A stretch of DNA of 64,000 bases from Pseudoflavonifractor sp. 524-17 (GCF_009935845.1 NZ_QWEK01000016.1:1-64000), one strand, 5' to 3'. Counted from the stretch's first letter, positions 18,101 to 27,238 are shown. The notes: a model not told the origin generated them from the sequence alone. Translations and numbers: made by a program.

Positions 18101-19294
18101 TTACCGGTCCAGCAGGCAGGCCACGCCGGGCAGCTCCTTGCCCTCCAGGAACTCCAGAGAGGCGCCGCCGCCGGTGGAGATATGGGTCATCTGATCCGCG
18201 AAGCCCAGCTGGGACACCGCCGCGGCGGAGTCGCCGCCCCCCACAATGGTGACGGCGCTGGTGGCCGCCAGGGCCTTGGCCACCGCCCGGGTGCCCTCGG
18301 CAAAGGCGGGGAACTCGAACACGCCCATAGGCCCGTTCCAGATCACCGTTCCCGCGTCTTTCACCGCGTCGGTATAGGCCTCGATAGTTTTGGGGCCGAT
18401 GTCCATACCCATGCGGCCGTCGGGGATGTGCATGGTGTCCACCAGCTCCGGCTTCGCGTCGGCGGAGAACTCCGCTGCGCACAGGGTATCCACCGGCAAC
18501 AGGAAGCGCACTCCCTTTTCCTTGGCCTTGGCCAGCATCTCCTTGCAGTAGTCCAGCCAGTCGCTCTCCAGCAGGGAGGTGCCCACGCTGCCGCCCATGG
18601 CCTTGATAAACGTATAGGTCATACCGCCGCCCACAATGATGGTGTCGGCAATGTCCAGCAGGTTGTTGATCACGCCGATCTTGGAGGACACCTTGGCGCC
18701 GCCCAGAATGGCCACCAAGGGCCGCTTGGGATTGGCCAGGGCGCTGCCCATGATCTCCAGCTCCTTGCCGATGAGGAAGCCGGACACCGCAGGCAGATAG
18801 GCCGCCACCCCCGCGGTGGAGGCGTGGGCGCGGTGGACCGTACCAAAGGCATCGGACACGTAGATCTCCGCAAGATCGGCCAGGGCCTTGGCAAACTCGG
18901 GGTGGTTCTTCTCCTCCCCGATGTCAAAGCGCAGGTTCTCCAGCAGCATAATCTGGCCGGGCTGGAGGGCGGCGGCCTTGGCCTTGGCGTCCTCACCCAC
19001 GATATCCTTGGCGAAGATCACATCCTTCCCCAGCAGCTCACCCAGCCGGGCGGCCACGGGGGCCAGGGACAAGGACTGCTTCCACTCCCCCTTTGGCTTG
19101 CCCAAGTGAGAGCAGGCGATCACCGCCGCGCCCTGCTCCAGCAGATACTGGATGGTGGGCAGCGCCGCCACAATCCGCTTGCCGTCAGTGATCGCGCCGG
19201 TGGCCTTGTCCTGGGGTACGTTGAAATCGCAGCGCAGCAGGACCTTCTTGCCCTTTACATCAATGTCCTTCACGGTTTTCTTGTTATAATTCAT
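18101..19294 (-). CDS. pgk: Phosphoglycerate kinase
   Basis: Transfers phosphate from 1,3-bisphosphoglycerate to ADP. Signatures are [12 protein letters not shown] near the N-terminus, the LLENLRF stretch and the nucleotide-site GGGDSAAAV near the C-terminus. Length 397 aa is normal. The start MNYNKKTV is chosen; the frame to 19408 overlaps trmL and lacks family similarity. gapA, its usual partner, is not in the window. Confidence 0.97.
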   Translation of the reverse strand: MNYNKKTVKDIDVKGKKVLLRCDFNVPQDKATGAITDGKRIVAALPTIQYLLEQGAAVIACSHLGKPKGEWKQSLSLAPVAARLGELLGKDVIFAKDIVGEDAKAKAAALQPGQIMLLENLRFDIGEEKNHPEFAKALADLAEIYVSDAFGTVHRAHASTAGVAAYLPAVSGFLIGKELEIMGSALANPKRPLVAILGGAKVSSKIGVINNLLDIADTIIVGGGMTYTFIKAMGGSVGTSLLESDWLDYCKEMLAKAKEKGVRFLLPVDTLCAAEFSADAKPELVDTMHIPDGRMGMDIGPKTIEAYTDAVKDAGTVIWNGPMGVFEFPAFAEGTRAVAKALAATSAVTIVGGGDSAAAVSQLGFADQMTHISTGGGASLEFLEGKELPGVACLLDR

Positions 19295-19341
19295 ACTTGA
19301 ATAAACTCCTTTCTTTGTTCCGCCAAAACGGCGGGAAGGGA

Positions 19342-19875
19342 TTACAAACTGTCTTTGCCGCCGCCGGCGGCCATCTCTCCCATCTGCTCCAGCCCGGGAA
19401 AGCCCCACTGGCGCAGTGCCTCAAAGGCCAATACCGCCACGCAGTTGGACAGGTTGAGGCATCGCGCCTCCTCCCGGATGGGAATGCGGATGCAGCGCCG
19501 GGCATAGGCCTCCCGAACGTGCCGGGGCAGCCCCACGCTCTCCTTGCCGAAGACCAGCCAGCAGCCCGGACGGAATTGGGCCTGTGTGTAAGGCCGCCCC
19601 GCCTTGGCGGTGGCCAGCCACAGATCCTCCGCCCCGGTGCAGGCAAAAAAATCATCCAGATTTTCGTAGACGTGCAGATCCACCATGTGCCAGTAGTCCA
19701 GTCCCGCCCGCTTCACCGCCTTGTCGCTGATGTCAAAGCCCAGGGGCTTGATCAGGTGGAGCCTGCTGCGGGTGGCCGCGCATGTACGGGCAATGTTGCC
19801 GGTGTTCATATGGATTTCCGGCTCCACCAGTACAATGTTAAGCACACGGATCACCGCTTTCTCTTTTTTTACCAT
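19342..19875 (-). CDS. trmL: tRNA (cytidine(34)-2'-O)-methyltransferase
   Basis: SPOUT-class methyltransferase acting on the wobble base of certain tRNA-Leu. Motifs are [27 protein letters not shown] and the knot segment [15 protein letters not shown]. The first ATG is given, but its spacing to AAGGG is poor. A GTG at 19845 ([11 protein letters not shown]) better matches the usual N-terminus. It leads into pgk, 47 bases away. Confidence 0.9.
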   Translation of the reverse strand: MVKKEKAVIRVLNIVLVEPEIHMNTGNIARTCAATRSRLHLIKPLGFDISDKAVKRAGLDYWHMVDLHVYENLDDFFACTGAEDLWLATAKAGRPYTQAQFRPGCWLVFGKESVGLPRHVREAYARRCIRIPIREEARCLNLSNCVAVLAFEALRQWGFPGLEQMGEMAAGGGKDSL

Positions 19876-20019
19876 CCCTTATTGCTGGTTATTGTACTCC
19901 AATTTTCTCCGAATTTCAATCACCAAAATCATAAAAAAGGTCGGAATTTTCAATTTTTCTTCTGATCATCGTTAAAAATCTCCGACTGTAAAGTTTAGCT
20001 TTTTCCCTAAGCCATTCTG

Positions 20020-20028
20020 TGGTATACT
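20020..20028 (+). promoter_or_regulatory. Extended -10 promoter of proBA
   Basis: TGG-TATACT (20020-20028) is an extended -10 with no good -35. Downstream, CCTA...TAGG and GTTCT...AGAAC can pair and would place the proB ribosome-binding site in a stem. Confidence 0.45.
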
Positions 20029-20122
20029 TTAGTTCGGCACAATTGCGCAAAAAGACATCCGGTGTGACAGATGCCTATGGTTCTGACTGGATGACGAGAA
20101 CTATTCTAGGAGCGTGAATCCT

Positions 20123-20935
20123 TTGGACAGACAAACTGCCGCCCTGCGGGTGGTGGTCAAGGTAGGCACATCCACCCTGACCCGGCCCAACGGGAGCCTG
20201 AATTTGCAGAGCATGGACCACCTGGCCCGCACCCTGTCCGACCTGAAGGGCATGGGCCATCAGATCATTCTGGTTTCCTCCGGCGCCATCGGCATCGGCG
20301 CCGGCAAGCTCAAGCTGAGCCAGCGGCCTCAGGAGCTGCGGATGAAGCAGGCCGCCGCTGCCGTAGGACAGTGTGAGATGATGCACATCTATGACAAGCT
20401 CTTTGGCGAATATGGCCAGAATGTGGCCCAGATCCTCCTCACCGGCGAGGACGTGGATGATCCCATCCGATCCAACCACCTCTCCAGCACCTTCTCCGCC
20501 CTGCTGGAGCTGGGGTGCATTCCCATTGTCAACGAGAACGACTCGGTCTCCTCCGCGGAGATTGAGACCGAGACCGGCAAGGCCAAGGTACTGGGGGACA
20601 ATGACACCCTCTCCGCCATTGTGGCCGGCCTGTGCCGGGCGGACCTGCTCATTCTCCTGTCCGACATCGACGGGCTGTACGACTCCGATCCCCATCAAAA
20701 CCCCAATGCCAAACTGATCCACCGGGTGGAGGCCATCACGCCTGAGATCGAGGCCCTGGCCGGCGGCAAGGGCTCCAAATGGGGCACCGGCGGCATGGTC
20801 ACAAAAATCACCGCCGCCCGCCGGGCCATGGAACACCATATCGACATGGTCATCGCCAACGGCGCCCGGATGGAGCTGCTCTACGACATTGTTGCCGGCG
20901 CCGGCGTGGGCACCCGCTTTTCCGCCCGGTCCTGA
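20123..20935 (+). CDS. proB: Glutamate 5-kinase
   Basis: First step of proline synthesis, phosphorylating glutamate. Amino-acid kinase fold with VVVKVGTSTLT, ILVSSGAIGIGAGKL and NENDSVS. At about 270 aa it lacks the C-terminal PUA domain of E. coli ProB. The start is taken as TTG (20123, MDRQTAAL), 10 bases after AGGAG. GTG at 20114 is only one or two bases from that sequence. proA follows on the same strand. Confidence 0.92.
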   Translation: MDRQTAALRVVVKVGTSTLTRPNGSLNLQSMDHLARTLSDLKGMGHQIILVSSGAIGIGAGKLKLSQRPQELRMKQAAAAVGQCEMMHIYDKLFGEYGQNVAQILLTGEDVDDPIRSNHLSSTFSALLELGCIPIVNENDSVSSAEIETETGKAKVLGDNDTLSAIVAGLCRADLLILLSDIDGLYDSDPHQNPNAKLIHRVEAITPEIEALAGGKGSKWGTGGMVTKITAARRAMEHHIDMVIANGARMELLYDIVAGAGVGTRFSARS

Positions 20936-21017
20936 CTGCCTCACCGCCAATTTCCCCACTTTTCCATGAAACCATACAAACCAACGCACATATCTATTTT
21001 GTCAGGAGGTTTTTCCT

Positions 21018-22265
21018 ATGACCATATTGGAAACCCAGGGCCTTGCCGCCCGCAACGCCGCCCGCATTCTCAGCGTGGCGGGGAGCGCCCGGAAGGATGC
21101 CGCCTTAGAGGCCATCGCCGCCGCGCTGGAGGGGCGCACCGCCGAAATTCTACAGGCCAATGAGCAGGACGTGCAGGCCGCCAGACAGGCAGGCATCCGC
21201 CCCGCCATGCTGGACCGCCTGGCCCTGGACGGCAAGCGCATTGCCGGCATTGTAGCGGGGGTACGGCAGGTAAAATCCCTCCCCGACCCCATCGGCGTGA
21301 CCACCAAAATGTTTACTCAGTCCAACGGTCTGGTTATCGGCAAGCGCCGGGTGCCTCTGGGCGTCATCGGCATTATCTACGAGGCCCGGCCGAACGTGAC
21401 GGTGGACGCCGCCGCTCTTTGCCTCAAGTCCGGCAACGCAGTTCTTCTCCGGGGTGGCAGCGACGCCTTCCACTCCAACCGCGTCCTGGTAAATATCATG
21501 CGGGACGCCCTGGAGTCCGTCCGCCTTCCCCGGGACTGCATTGCCTTGGTGGGGGACACCAGCCGGGAGAGCGCCGCCGAGCTGATGAACCTGACGGCTT
21601 ATCTGGATCTGCTCATCCCTCGGGGCGGGGCGGGTCTGATCCGCTCAGTGGTGGAGAACGCCCGGGTGCCGGTAATCCAGACCGGCACCGGCATCTGCCA
21701 TGTCTATGTAGATGGGGACGCCGATCTGCACATGGCCGCCCGCATCATCCATAACGCCAAGTGCTCCCGGCCCTCTGTATGCAACGCCGCGGAGTGCCTC
21801 CTGGTAGACCGGGCGGTGGCCGCCGCCTTCCTCCCCATGGCCTGGCAGCTTCTCGAGGCTGACAACGTACAGCTGCGGGGATGCGCCGAAACCCGGGCCA
21901 TTCTGGGGGATTGGGTGGTCCCTGCGGCGGCGGCGGACTGGGATACGGAGTTCCTGGACTATATTTTGGCCGTCAAGGTGGTCTCCGGCCCGGAGGAGGC
22001 CATTGACTTCATCGCCCAGCACAGCTCCGGTCACTCGGAGGCCATTGTCACCAATAACTATCTGACCGCCCAGCGTTTCTTGGACGAAGTAGACGCGGCG
22101 GCGGTCTACGTCAACGCCTCCACCCGCTTTACCGACGGGGGCGAGTTCGGCCTGGGGGCGGAGATCGGCATCTCCACCCAGAAAATGCACGCCCGGGGCC
22201 CCATGGGCCTGGAAGAGCTCACCTCCAGCAAATTCGTCATCTACGGCACCGGACAGATCCGGTAA
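21018..22265 (+). CDS. proA: Gamma-glutamyl phosphate reductase
   Basis: NADPH-dependent second step of proline synthesis, giving glutamate semialdehyde. Aldehyde-dehydrogenase fold, with YEARPNVTVDAA, LLRGGSDA and the catalytic cysteine in the SVCNAAECLLVDR segment. Length 415 aa is normal. AGGAGG precedes the ATG. Forms an operon with proB; no proC is in the window. Confidence 0.96.
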   Translation: MTILETQGLAARNAARILSVAGSARKDAALEAIAAALEGRTAEILQANEQDVQAARQAGIRPAMLDRLALDGKRIAGIVAGVRQVKSLPDPIGVTTKMFTQSNGLVIGKRRVPLGVIGIIYEARPNVTVDAAALCLKSGNAVLLRGGSDAFHSNRVLVNIMRDALESVRLPRDCIALVGDTSRESAAELMNLTAYLDLLIPRGGAGLIRSVVENARVPVIQTGTGICHVYVDGDADLHMAARIIHNAKCSRPSVCNAAECLLVDRAVAAAFLPMAWQLLEADNVQLRGCAETRAILGDWVVPAAAADWDTEFLDYILAVKVVSGPEEAIDFIAQHSSGHSEAIVTNNYLTAQRFLDEVDAAAVYVNASTRFTDGGEFGLGAEIGISTQKMHARGPMGLEELTSSKFVIYGTGQIR

Positions 22266-22271
22266 GCATAG

Positions 22272-22309
22272 GATAGAGCGTCCGTACCCTGCGGGCGCTC
22301 TATCTTTTT
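22272..22309 (+). terminator. Terminator of proBA
   Basis: Arms gatagagcgtcc (22272-22283) and gggcgctctatc (22293-22304) with one G-U pair, then five T. Confidence 0.8.
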
Positions 22310-22370
22310 CACTGCCTGCCGTACATATGGGCCCCGCCCATATGAATCTGAATTTCCGCGAGGTGCTGAC

Positions 22371-22787
22371 ATGGAACTCTATTCCTGTGATACCGGGCTG
22401 AAATGCGCCTTTTCCCTTCACGACAGCCATCTGGTCCACTGCAACCTGGGCAGTCTGGACCCAGACAGCGGCAGGGTCGTCACCTTCTCCGTCCGCCTGA
22501 GCGGCGTGCGTCCCGACCGGCGGGTGGCGCTGTCCGTCCAGCTTTTTGAGCTGGACAGCCAGGATGAACCCCTCCCCCGGGGCCTGCGTACCTACGCCCT
22601 CCCCCCCGTTTACGGCGAGGGTCCCCAGGATCTGCTCCTGGAGGACATACGCTTTATCCTGCCCCGCTCTTCCAACGGGGAGGAGGACGGCGAACGCCGC
22701 CTGATGGTACAGGCGGACGCCCACTACCTGGACTGCAACGACAGCTGTCCCCTCCTCACTGGACAGCCTGTACAAAAGTATTTCTGA
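22371..22787 (+). CDS. Hypothetical protein, 138 aa
   Basis: I recognise no family. The protein is soluble, rich in predicted beta strands and has several cysteines (C6, C12 and CNDSCP near the end). It has no signal peptide. GAGG lies 7 bases before the ATG. A catatgggc/gcccatatg hairpin (22324-22344) sits just upstream and could be a leader structure or operator. It stands alone between proA and the convergent DUF1349 gene. Confidence 0.6.
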   Translation: MELYSCDTGLKCAFSLHDSHLVHCNLGSLDPDSGRVVTFSVRLSGVRPDRRVALSVQLFELDSQDEPLPRGLRTYALPPVYGEGPQDLLLEDIRFILPRSSNGEEDGERRLMVQADAHYLDCNDSCPLLTGQPVQKYF

Positions 22788-22793
22788 GCAAAA

Positions 22794-22828
22794 CGCAGGC
22801 ACAGGGACAAACCATCCCTGTGCCTGCG
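22794..22828. terminator. Terminator between orphan gene and DUF1349 gene
   Basis: 14-bp perfect arms cgcaggcacaggga (22794-22807) and complement (22815-22828). A short T-run follows only on the minus strand. Confidence 0.6.
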
Positions 22829-22841
22829 CACAGCATATTTG

Positions 22842-22873
22842 GAACCTGGATTCACAGTTGTGACTCCAGGTTC
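22842..22873. repeat. Second copy of the gaacctggattcaca motif
   Basis: gaacctgga (22842-22850) and tccaggttc (22865-22873) form a hairpin overlapping the 3' end of the DUF1349 gene. The 15-base word at 22842-22856 is identical to 4686-4700. Confidence 0.45.
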
Positions 22874-23487
22874 TCAGCCTGCTCCTCCTTGTCCGGCGGC
22901 TGGCCGTCATGGGCCTGCCACTGGCATTCCAGGAGCCGCATTTCTGTAAACACCGCTTTAAAAGAGGACGCCTCCGGCGAGCAGGCGTAGATCCCAAACC
23001 GAATCCTTCCCCCTCCCCGGTTCATATGGCAGATCCGCATCTGCTCAAACCGCACCCCATCTCTGGAGCACTCAACGCGGTAGTCCCCCTCCCTGCGGCT
23101 GAGGCGATACCACATGGACGTCACGCCGGCATCTATCACAGCCGTCGCCCAGTCCGAGTAGCCCCCGTTTGTCACTACGCTGCCCAAATGCTGACCGCTC
23201 TCGTTCTCATACTCCACAGATGCTTTCAGCCAGTTTTCACTGTCCAGATACATCACAATTCCGCACTGGTCAAAGCGATGGCGGCTTCCCGCGAACTGCG
23301 TCTTTACCACAAAGCTGAAATAGGGCTCCTCTGTCTCCATCTGAAAAACCGGGGCGCTGTCATTCCGAAAGTGATAATAGGTCCTCTGCCATAGATCCGT
23401 ATGGGGCTGGGTCACAATTTCAATTCTTCCATCCTCTATTTTATACGTTTGGGGCTGTCTTATCCATTGAAAGTGCTCTAACTCCAC
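22852..23487 (-). CDS. DUF1349 domain protein (concanavalin A-like)
   Basis: 211-aa protein of the DUF1349 family, a beta-sandwich fold often annotated as enolase-regulating or laminarinase-like. Typical features are FSFVVKTQF, DQCGIVMYLDSENWLKASVEYE and the GIYACSPEASSFKAVFTEM ending. GTG start with GGAGG 8 bases upstream. No signal peptide. Carbohydrate binding is likely from the fold but not shown. It follows the SGNH/MBOAT pair by 38 bases and may be co-transcribed. Confidence 0.85.
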   Translation of the reverse strand: MELEHFQWIRQPQTYKIEDGRIEIVTQPHTDLWQRTYYHFRNDSAPVFQMETEEPYFSFVVKTQFAGSRHRFDQCGIVMYLDSENWLKASVEYENESGQHLGSVVTNGGYSDWATAVIDAGVTSMWYRLSRREGDYRVECSRDGVRFEQMRICHMNRGGGRIRFGIYACSPEASSFKAVFTEMRLLECQWQAHDGQPPDKEEQAENLESQL

Positions 23488-23525
23488 CGTTTATTCCTCC
23501 CAATTCCGCCGCTTCTTTCTATAAT

Positions 23526-24548
23526 TTACCTGTTCTCAAACCGAGTCTGATAAGACTCATCGTCCGCCTCCCACCGGGGGTCCTCCGACTCCACATGGAG
23601 CTGGGGGTATCGCTTTTGCAGCAGGTAGGAGATATAATCCGTGAATTTGACCGCCCCGGCGCCGGTCAGGTGGCGCTGGTCGTAGAAATCCTCCGTTGTG
23701 ATGCCCATCTCCCCATACAGGTGGTTGAAGTCGTCAAAGGGCACCCCCCGCCGGGCGGCCAGCCGCCCCACCTGCTCCATCCGCAGGGCCTGGATCTCCT
23801 CCAGGGCGGTGTTGGAGGGGGCCTTGATCAGCCACAGCGCAATCCCCCTGCTCTGACACAGGTCGATGATGCAGTTGAGCCACTGTACGTTTTTGTCCAG
23901 CAGCTCCCCCGTCTCCCCCTCCTCCGGCGGGATAAGCTCCGGCGCCGCCGCCTGGCGGTCCGGCAGGAGCACATGGCCCTTCAGGGGATCCCGCAGGGCG
24001 TCCCGGTCCGTGTGCCAGTCCTCGTCCTCCAGCTCGCTCCAGCGGGTGTGGTACTTGATCAGATTCCACACCAGGGGGAGGCGCTCCCCCGCCGGCGCCG
24101 CCGTCCGGGCCAGGCGCACCTTGTCCCAGGAGAAGCGGAGATCGTCCATAAAGGAGAAGTTGACTCCGTCGTCGTAGTACGCCTCCCCGCCCCCCATCAT
24201 GTTGCACTCCACCACCACCAGCTGGGGGGTCTGGTATTTCAGCGCCTCTTTTAAATAGAAATAGGTGGCCCACATGGGCTGGAGCTGGGTGGCAAAGACA
24301 TAGCTTTTTACCCCGGTATTGTGCCACAGCTCCAGGGGCGACAGGGATGCGTAAATATGAGAGGAGCCGAAGAACATCACGGCGAACTCCCCCCGGGGCT
24401 CGTTGTAAAAGCCGCCGATCTTCCGGGTCATGTCCCAGGGGCCCTCCAAAGACTTTCGGGCCAGAACCCAGGTCACCGGCCCCGCCGTCAGGGCAAACAC
24501 CAGCAAAAAGGCGGCCACACCCGCCAAAAAACGTCTGGTCTCTCTCAC
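23526..24548 (-). CDS. SGNH-like protein, AlgJ/DltD-type partner of MBOAT
   Basis: 340-aa protein with one N-terminal membrane anchor (about 8-30) and an extracytoplasmic SGNH-hydrolase-like domain. The candidate nucleophile serine lies in MFFGSSHIYASL and the DxxH pair in YDQRHLTGAGAVKFTDY near residue 300. Such proteins move acyl groups delivered by MBOAT membrane proteins onto exopolysaccharide or teichoic acid. GTG start preceded by GAGGAGG. It follows the MBOAT gene by 12 bases. The acceptor polymer is unknown. Confidence 0.82.
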   Translation of the reverse strand: MRETRRFLAGVAAFLLVFALTAGPVTWVLARKSLEGPWDMTRKIGGFYNEPRGEFAVMFFGSSHIYASLSPLELWHNTGVKSYVFATQLQPMWATYFYLKEALKYQTPQLVVVECNMMGGGEAYYDDGVNFSFMDDLRFSWDKVRLARTAAPAGERLPLVWNLIKYHTRWSELEDEDWHTDRDALRDPLKGHVLLPDRQAAAPELIPPEEGETGELLDKNVQWLNCIIDLCQSRGIALWLIKAPSNTALEEIQALRMEQVGRLAARRGVPFDDFNHLYGEMGITTEDFYDQRHLTGAGAVKFTDYISYLLQKRYPQLHVESEDPRWEADDESYQTRFENR

Positions 24549-24560
24549 AGCAGCCCCTCC

Positions 24561-26033
24561 TCAGAACTGGAAATAGATAAACTGGGACTCGGAAAAGCCC
24601 GGGCCGTACATCCCGAAAATCAGCACCGCGTAGATCCCCGCCAGATAGATGATCCACCGCACCGGCAGGGGCAGCGCCATGATCTTCGCGGGGATCTGCA
24701 CTCTGGTGCCGGCCAGATCAACCCCGATCAGAACCACAATGGACAGGAGCATCACCCGCAGCTCCGGCCCGGCCAGACCCAAGGAGACAGCCCCCGCCGC
24801 GCCGCCGGTCAGGGCGTGGCGGAGGATGTCCAGGGCGGTGAGCAGAGAGGGCGCCCGGAAAAACAGCCAGGCAAAGTCGATGAGCACAAAGGTCACCGCC
24901 ACCTGGACCGCGCCCCGCAGCCGCTTCCAGCGCCCCAGGCCCAGGGCGGCCCACGTTTTTTCCCGGGCCGGGCGGGAGACCTCCCCCGCGATCTGATAAA
25001 TACCATTTATCCCCCCCCAGACCACGAAATTCCAGCTCGCGCCGTGCCACAGGCCGGAGGCCAGGAAGGTGATCAGAAGATTGAGGTACTTTCGTCTCTT
25101 CCCCTTCCGGTTTCCCCCCAGGGGGATATACAGGCAGTCCCGGAACCAGGTGGACAGCGAGATGTGCCACCGCCGCCAGAACTCCCCGCAGGAGCGGGAC
25201 AGGTAGGGCTGGCGGAAATTCTCCATCAGCCGGAAGCCCATCACCCGGGCCGCGCCGATGGCCAGGTTGGAGTACCCGCCGAAGTCGCAGTAGATCTGCA
25301 CCGCGAAGAGAACTGTCCCCGCCAGGATCGCCCACCAGGGCATCTGGTTGTAGCTGTCAAACACCGTGTTCACCACAACGGCCGCCCGGTCGGCAATCAC
25401 CATCTTTTGAATGTACCCCCACAGCATCAGCAGCAGGCCGCTTCTCGCCCGGTTGGCGTCGAAGGTATGGCGCTCCCGCACCTGGCAGAGCAGATTCTTG
25501 GACCGCTCAATGGGCCCCGCCACCAGCTGGGGAAAGAAGGAGACAAACAGGGCGTACCGGAAGAAATTCCGCTCCGCCGGCACCTCGCCCCGGTAGACGT
25601 CCATGGTATAGCTCAGCGCCTGGAAGGTGTAGAAGGAGATCCCCACCGGCAGCATCACGTCAAAGGCGGGCCGGCGCAGTCCAATGCCTGCCAGACCCAG
25701 CGTTCCCTCCACATTGTCCCAGAAAAAGCCCCAGTACTTGAAAAAGAACAGAATGGCCAGATTGGACAAAAAGCTCAGCGCTACCCACAGCTTTCGCAGC
25801 CTGACCCGGCGCTTCTCACCCCCCTCTCTCTCCGCCCCGGCGATGAGCAGGCCGCTCAGATAGGTAATCCCGGTGGACAGCGCCATCAGCAGAGCGTATT
25901 TGGGGTTCCAGCACATATAAAAGTAATAGCTCGCCCCCAGCAGCCAGATCCACCGTATCTCATGGGGCAGCAAAAAATAAAGCAGTGTGACAACCGGAAA
26001 GAAGAGCAAAAAATCTACCGAATTAAACAGCAT
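24561..26033 (-). CDS. MBOAT family O-acyltransferase (AlgI/DltB-like)
   Basis: Polytopic membrane acyltransferase of about 490 aa with around 10-12 membrane segments. Family marks are WHISLSTWFRDCLYIPLGGNRKG and the catalytic histidine in ASGLWHGASWNF. The start is the second ATG (MLFNSVDF), which has GGAGGG at 6 bases; the first ATG abuts that sequence. With the following SGNH protein it probably O-acetylates a cell-surface polysaccharide. No alginate or dlt genes are nearby. Confidence 0.92.
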   Translation of the reverse strand: MLFNSVDFLLFFPVVTLLYFLLPHEIRWIWLLGASYYFYMCWNPKYALLMALSTGITYLSGLLIAGAEREGGEKRRVRLRKLWVALSFLSNLAILFFFKYWGFFWDNVEGTLGLAGIGLRRPAFDVMLPVGISFYTFQALSYTMDVYRGEVPAERNFFRYALFVSFFPQLVAGPIERSKNLLCQVRERHTFDANRARSGLLLMLWGYIQKMVIADRAAVVVNTVFDSYNQMPWWAILAGTVLFAVQIYCDFGGYSNLAIGAARVMGFRLMENFRQPYLSRSCGEFWRRWHISLSTWFRDCLYIPLGGNRKGKRRKYLNLLITFLASGLWHGASWNFVVWGGINGIYQIAGEVSRPAREKTWAALGLGRWKRLRGAVQVAVTFVLIDFAWLFFRAPSLLTALDILRHALTGGAAGAVSLGLAGPELRVMLLSIVVLIGVDLAGTRVQIPAKIMALPLPVRWIIYLAGIYAVLIFGMYGPGFSESQFIYFQF

Positions 26034-26127
26034 TGGCATCCCTCCGTATTTGCCCCGCCGAAATCATACTATAATCAGGACACGCCGAGCCGTCGCGCCC
26101 TGCTATATTTGACGGAGCACCCCGGCC

Positions 26128-26158
26128 TCCCCGCGAAGCCCAAGCGGGTTCGCGGGGA
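26128..26158. repeat. Hairpin downstream of tRNA-Arg
   Basis: Arms tccccgcgaa (26128-26137) and ttcgcgggga (26149-26158) with inner G-C pairs. No T-run follows on either strand. Confidence 0.5.
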
Positions 26159-26164
26159 AAGCGA

Positions 26165-26227
26165 AGAAATTCCCATCACAGCGCAGTTTTCGCCGTTAGG
26201 CGGAAACGGAGCAGTGATGGGAATTTC
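26165..26227. repeat. 63-bp element with 15-bp perfect inverted ends
   Basis: agaaattcccatcac (26165-26179) and its exact complement (26213-26227) flank an inner stem gttttcgcc/ggcggaaac. The element lies between tRNA-Arg and the MBOAT gene. It could be a terminator for the tRNA or a small MITE-like repeat; no clear target duplication is seen. Confidence 0.55.
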
Positions 26228-26232
26228 TGAGC

Positions 26233-26309
26233 TGGTACGGCTGAAGGGATTCGAACCCCCGACCTACTGGTTCGTAGCCAGTCACTCTATCCAGCTGAGC
26301 TACAGCCGC
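26233..26309 (-). tRNA. tRNA-Arg (anticodon ACG)
   Basis: On the minus strand a full cloverleaf runs from 26309. The D-arm is GCTCAGCTGGATAGAGT. The anticodon stem ACTGG/CCAGT encloses CTACGAA, giving anticodon ACG. The T-arm is GGGGGTTCGAATCCC. The 3' CCA is encoded (26235-26233). The acceptor begins with a G-U pair. ACG is deaminated to ICG by TadA and reads CGN codons. Confidence 0.96.
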
Positions 26310-26343
26310 ATACCGTGCAGTGTTTCTCACTGACAGCTTGATT

Positions 26344-26372
26344 ATAATAGCACACTGCCGGACAAAATGCAA
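26344..26372 (-). promoter_or_regulatory. Promoter of tRNA-Arg
   Basis: Minus strand TTGCAT (26372-26367), spacer 17, TATTAT (26349-26344), about 35 bases before the mature tRNA 5' end. Confidence 0.5.
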
Positions 26373-26411
26373 GTGGTTTTTTCCAAAAAATCCGTGGTTT
26401 TTCTGGCGGCA

Positions 26412-26440
26412 TTGACTTCCCGCCGGTTAACTGCTATGAT
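26412..26440 (+). promoter_or_regulatory. Promoter of the TlpA-Gx operon
   Basis: TTGACT (26412-26417), spacer 17, TATGAT (26435-26440). Confidence 0.6.
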
Positions 26441-26504
26441 GACGGTAATTTGAACGTTCCTTCTCAACCGATGGTATATTGGGAAATTTAGGAGGTTTTC
26501 TGTT

Positions 26505-27086
26505 ATGGGAAGTAAACTCCCCACCCTGTGCGCCGCGCTGCTTCTGACGCTGACGGCCTGTTCCTCCGCCGCGCCGGCGGAGGTCACGCCCTCTCCCGCC
26601 TTTTCCCCCGCCCCCTCTGAGCAGGCTCAGTTTGGGGTGCTCAGTTCCTTTTCCGCCACGGATCTGGAGGGCAATCCGGTAGATCAGTCCATTCTCTCCG
26701 GCTGCGATCTGACCATGGTGAACGTCTGGGGCACCTTCTGCCCCCCCTGCAAGGAGGAAATGCCCTACCTGGCGGAGCTCCATGAGGAATACGCCGGCCG
26801 GGGCTTTCAGATTGTGGGCCTGGTCAGCGACGTGCTCAACCAAGACGGCTCCATCAACCAGGACCAGGTGGCCTCCGCCCGGGAGATCGCCCAGGCCACG
26901 GGGGCGGATTATCTCCACCTTCTCCCTTCTGAGGACCTTTTCTTCCTTCTCAGCCAGGTCTACGCCCTCCCCTCCACCTTCTTTGTAGACAGCGAGGGCA
27001 ACCAGATCGGCTCCCTCCACCTGGGCATGAAGACCAAGGAGCAGTGGGCCGCCCTCATCGAAGAGATGCTGGAGGAGGTATCATGA
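26505..27086 (+). CDS. TlpA-like thioredoxin lipoprotein
   Basis: 193-aa lipoprotein. The signal peptide ends in the lipobox LTAC (Cys 19), followed by a Pro/Ser-rich linker and a TlpA/ResA thioredoxin fold with active site WGTFCPPCKEE. It should reduce or oxidise thiols outside the membrane. GGAGG is before the ATG. Its stop overlaps the next gene, tying it to the redox proteins downstream. Confidence 0.92.
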   Translation: MGSKLPTLCAALLLTLTACSSAAPAEVTPSPAFSPAPSEQAQFGVLSSFSATDLEGNPVDQSILSGCDLTMVNVWGTFCPPCKEEMPYLAELHEEYAGRGFQIVGLVSDVLNQDGSINQDQVASAREIAQATGADYLHLLPSEDLFFLLSQVYALPSTFFVDSEGNQIGSLHLGMKTKEQWAALIEEMLEEVS

Positions 27087-27238
27087 GTCCCCTCAAATCC
27101 TCTCTCAAATTTCTTCCGGCCCTTGTCCTTACTCTGACGGGGCTGGCGCTGCTGGTCATCGGGACCCGGCTGGGGGGCCGGGACGCCGTCTTTATCAAGG
27201 CGGTCAATCTGTGTATGGAGTGTATCGGCCTTGGCTAA
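27083..27238 (+). CDS. CD1871A family CXXC miniprotein
   Basis: 51-aa protein with one membrane helix (about 12-28) and a C-terminal CMECIGLG motif. It matches the small CD1871A-type family found in Clostridia beside TlpA and 4Fe-4S proteins. The ATG overlaps the upstream stop (ATGA) and has GAGGAGG before it. Function is unknown; the CXXC at the extracytoplasmic end suggests thiol or metal chemistry linked to its neighbours. Confidence 0.82.
   Translation: MSPLKSSLKFLPALVLTLTGLALLVIGTRLGGRDAVFIKAVNLCMECIGLG

Noticed and set aside
20040-20122. Riboswitch or T-box in the proB leader
   Set aside because: Short complementary segments exist, but no T-box NGGN/GGTGGNACC core or known aptamer core is seen.
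24321-26333. 670-codon open frame on the plus strand
   Set aside because: Runs antisense through the SGNH and MBOAT genes and into the tRNA; composition is rich in Pro, Gln, Arg and His with no domain pattern.
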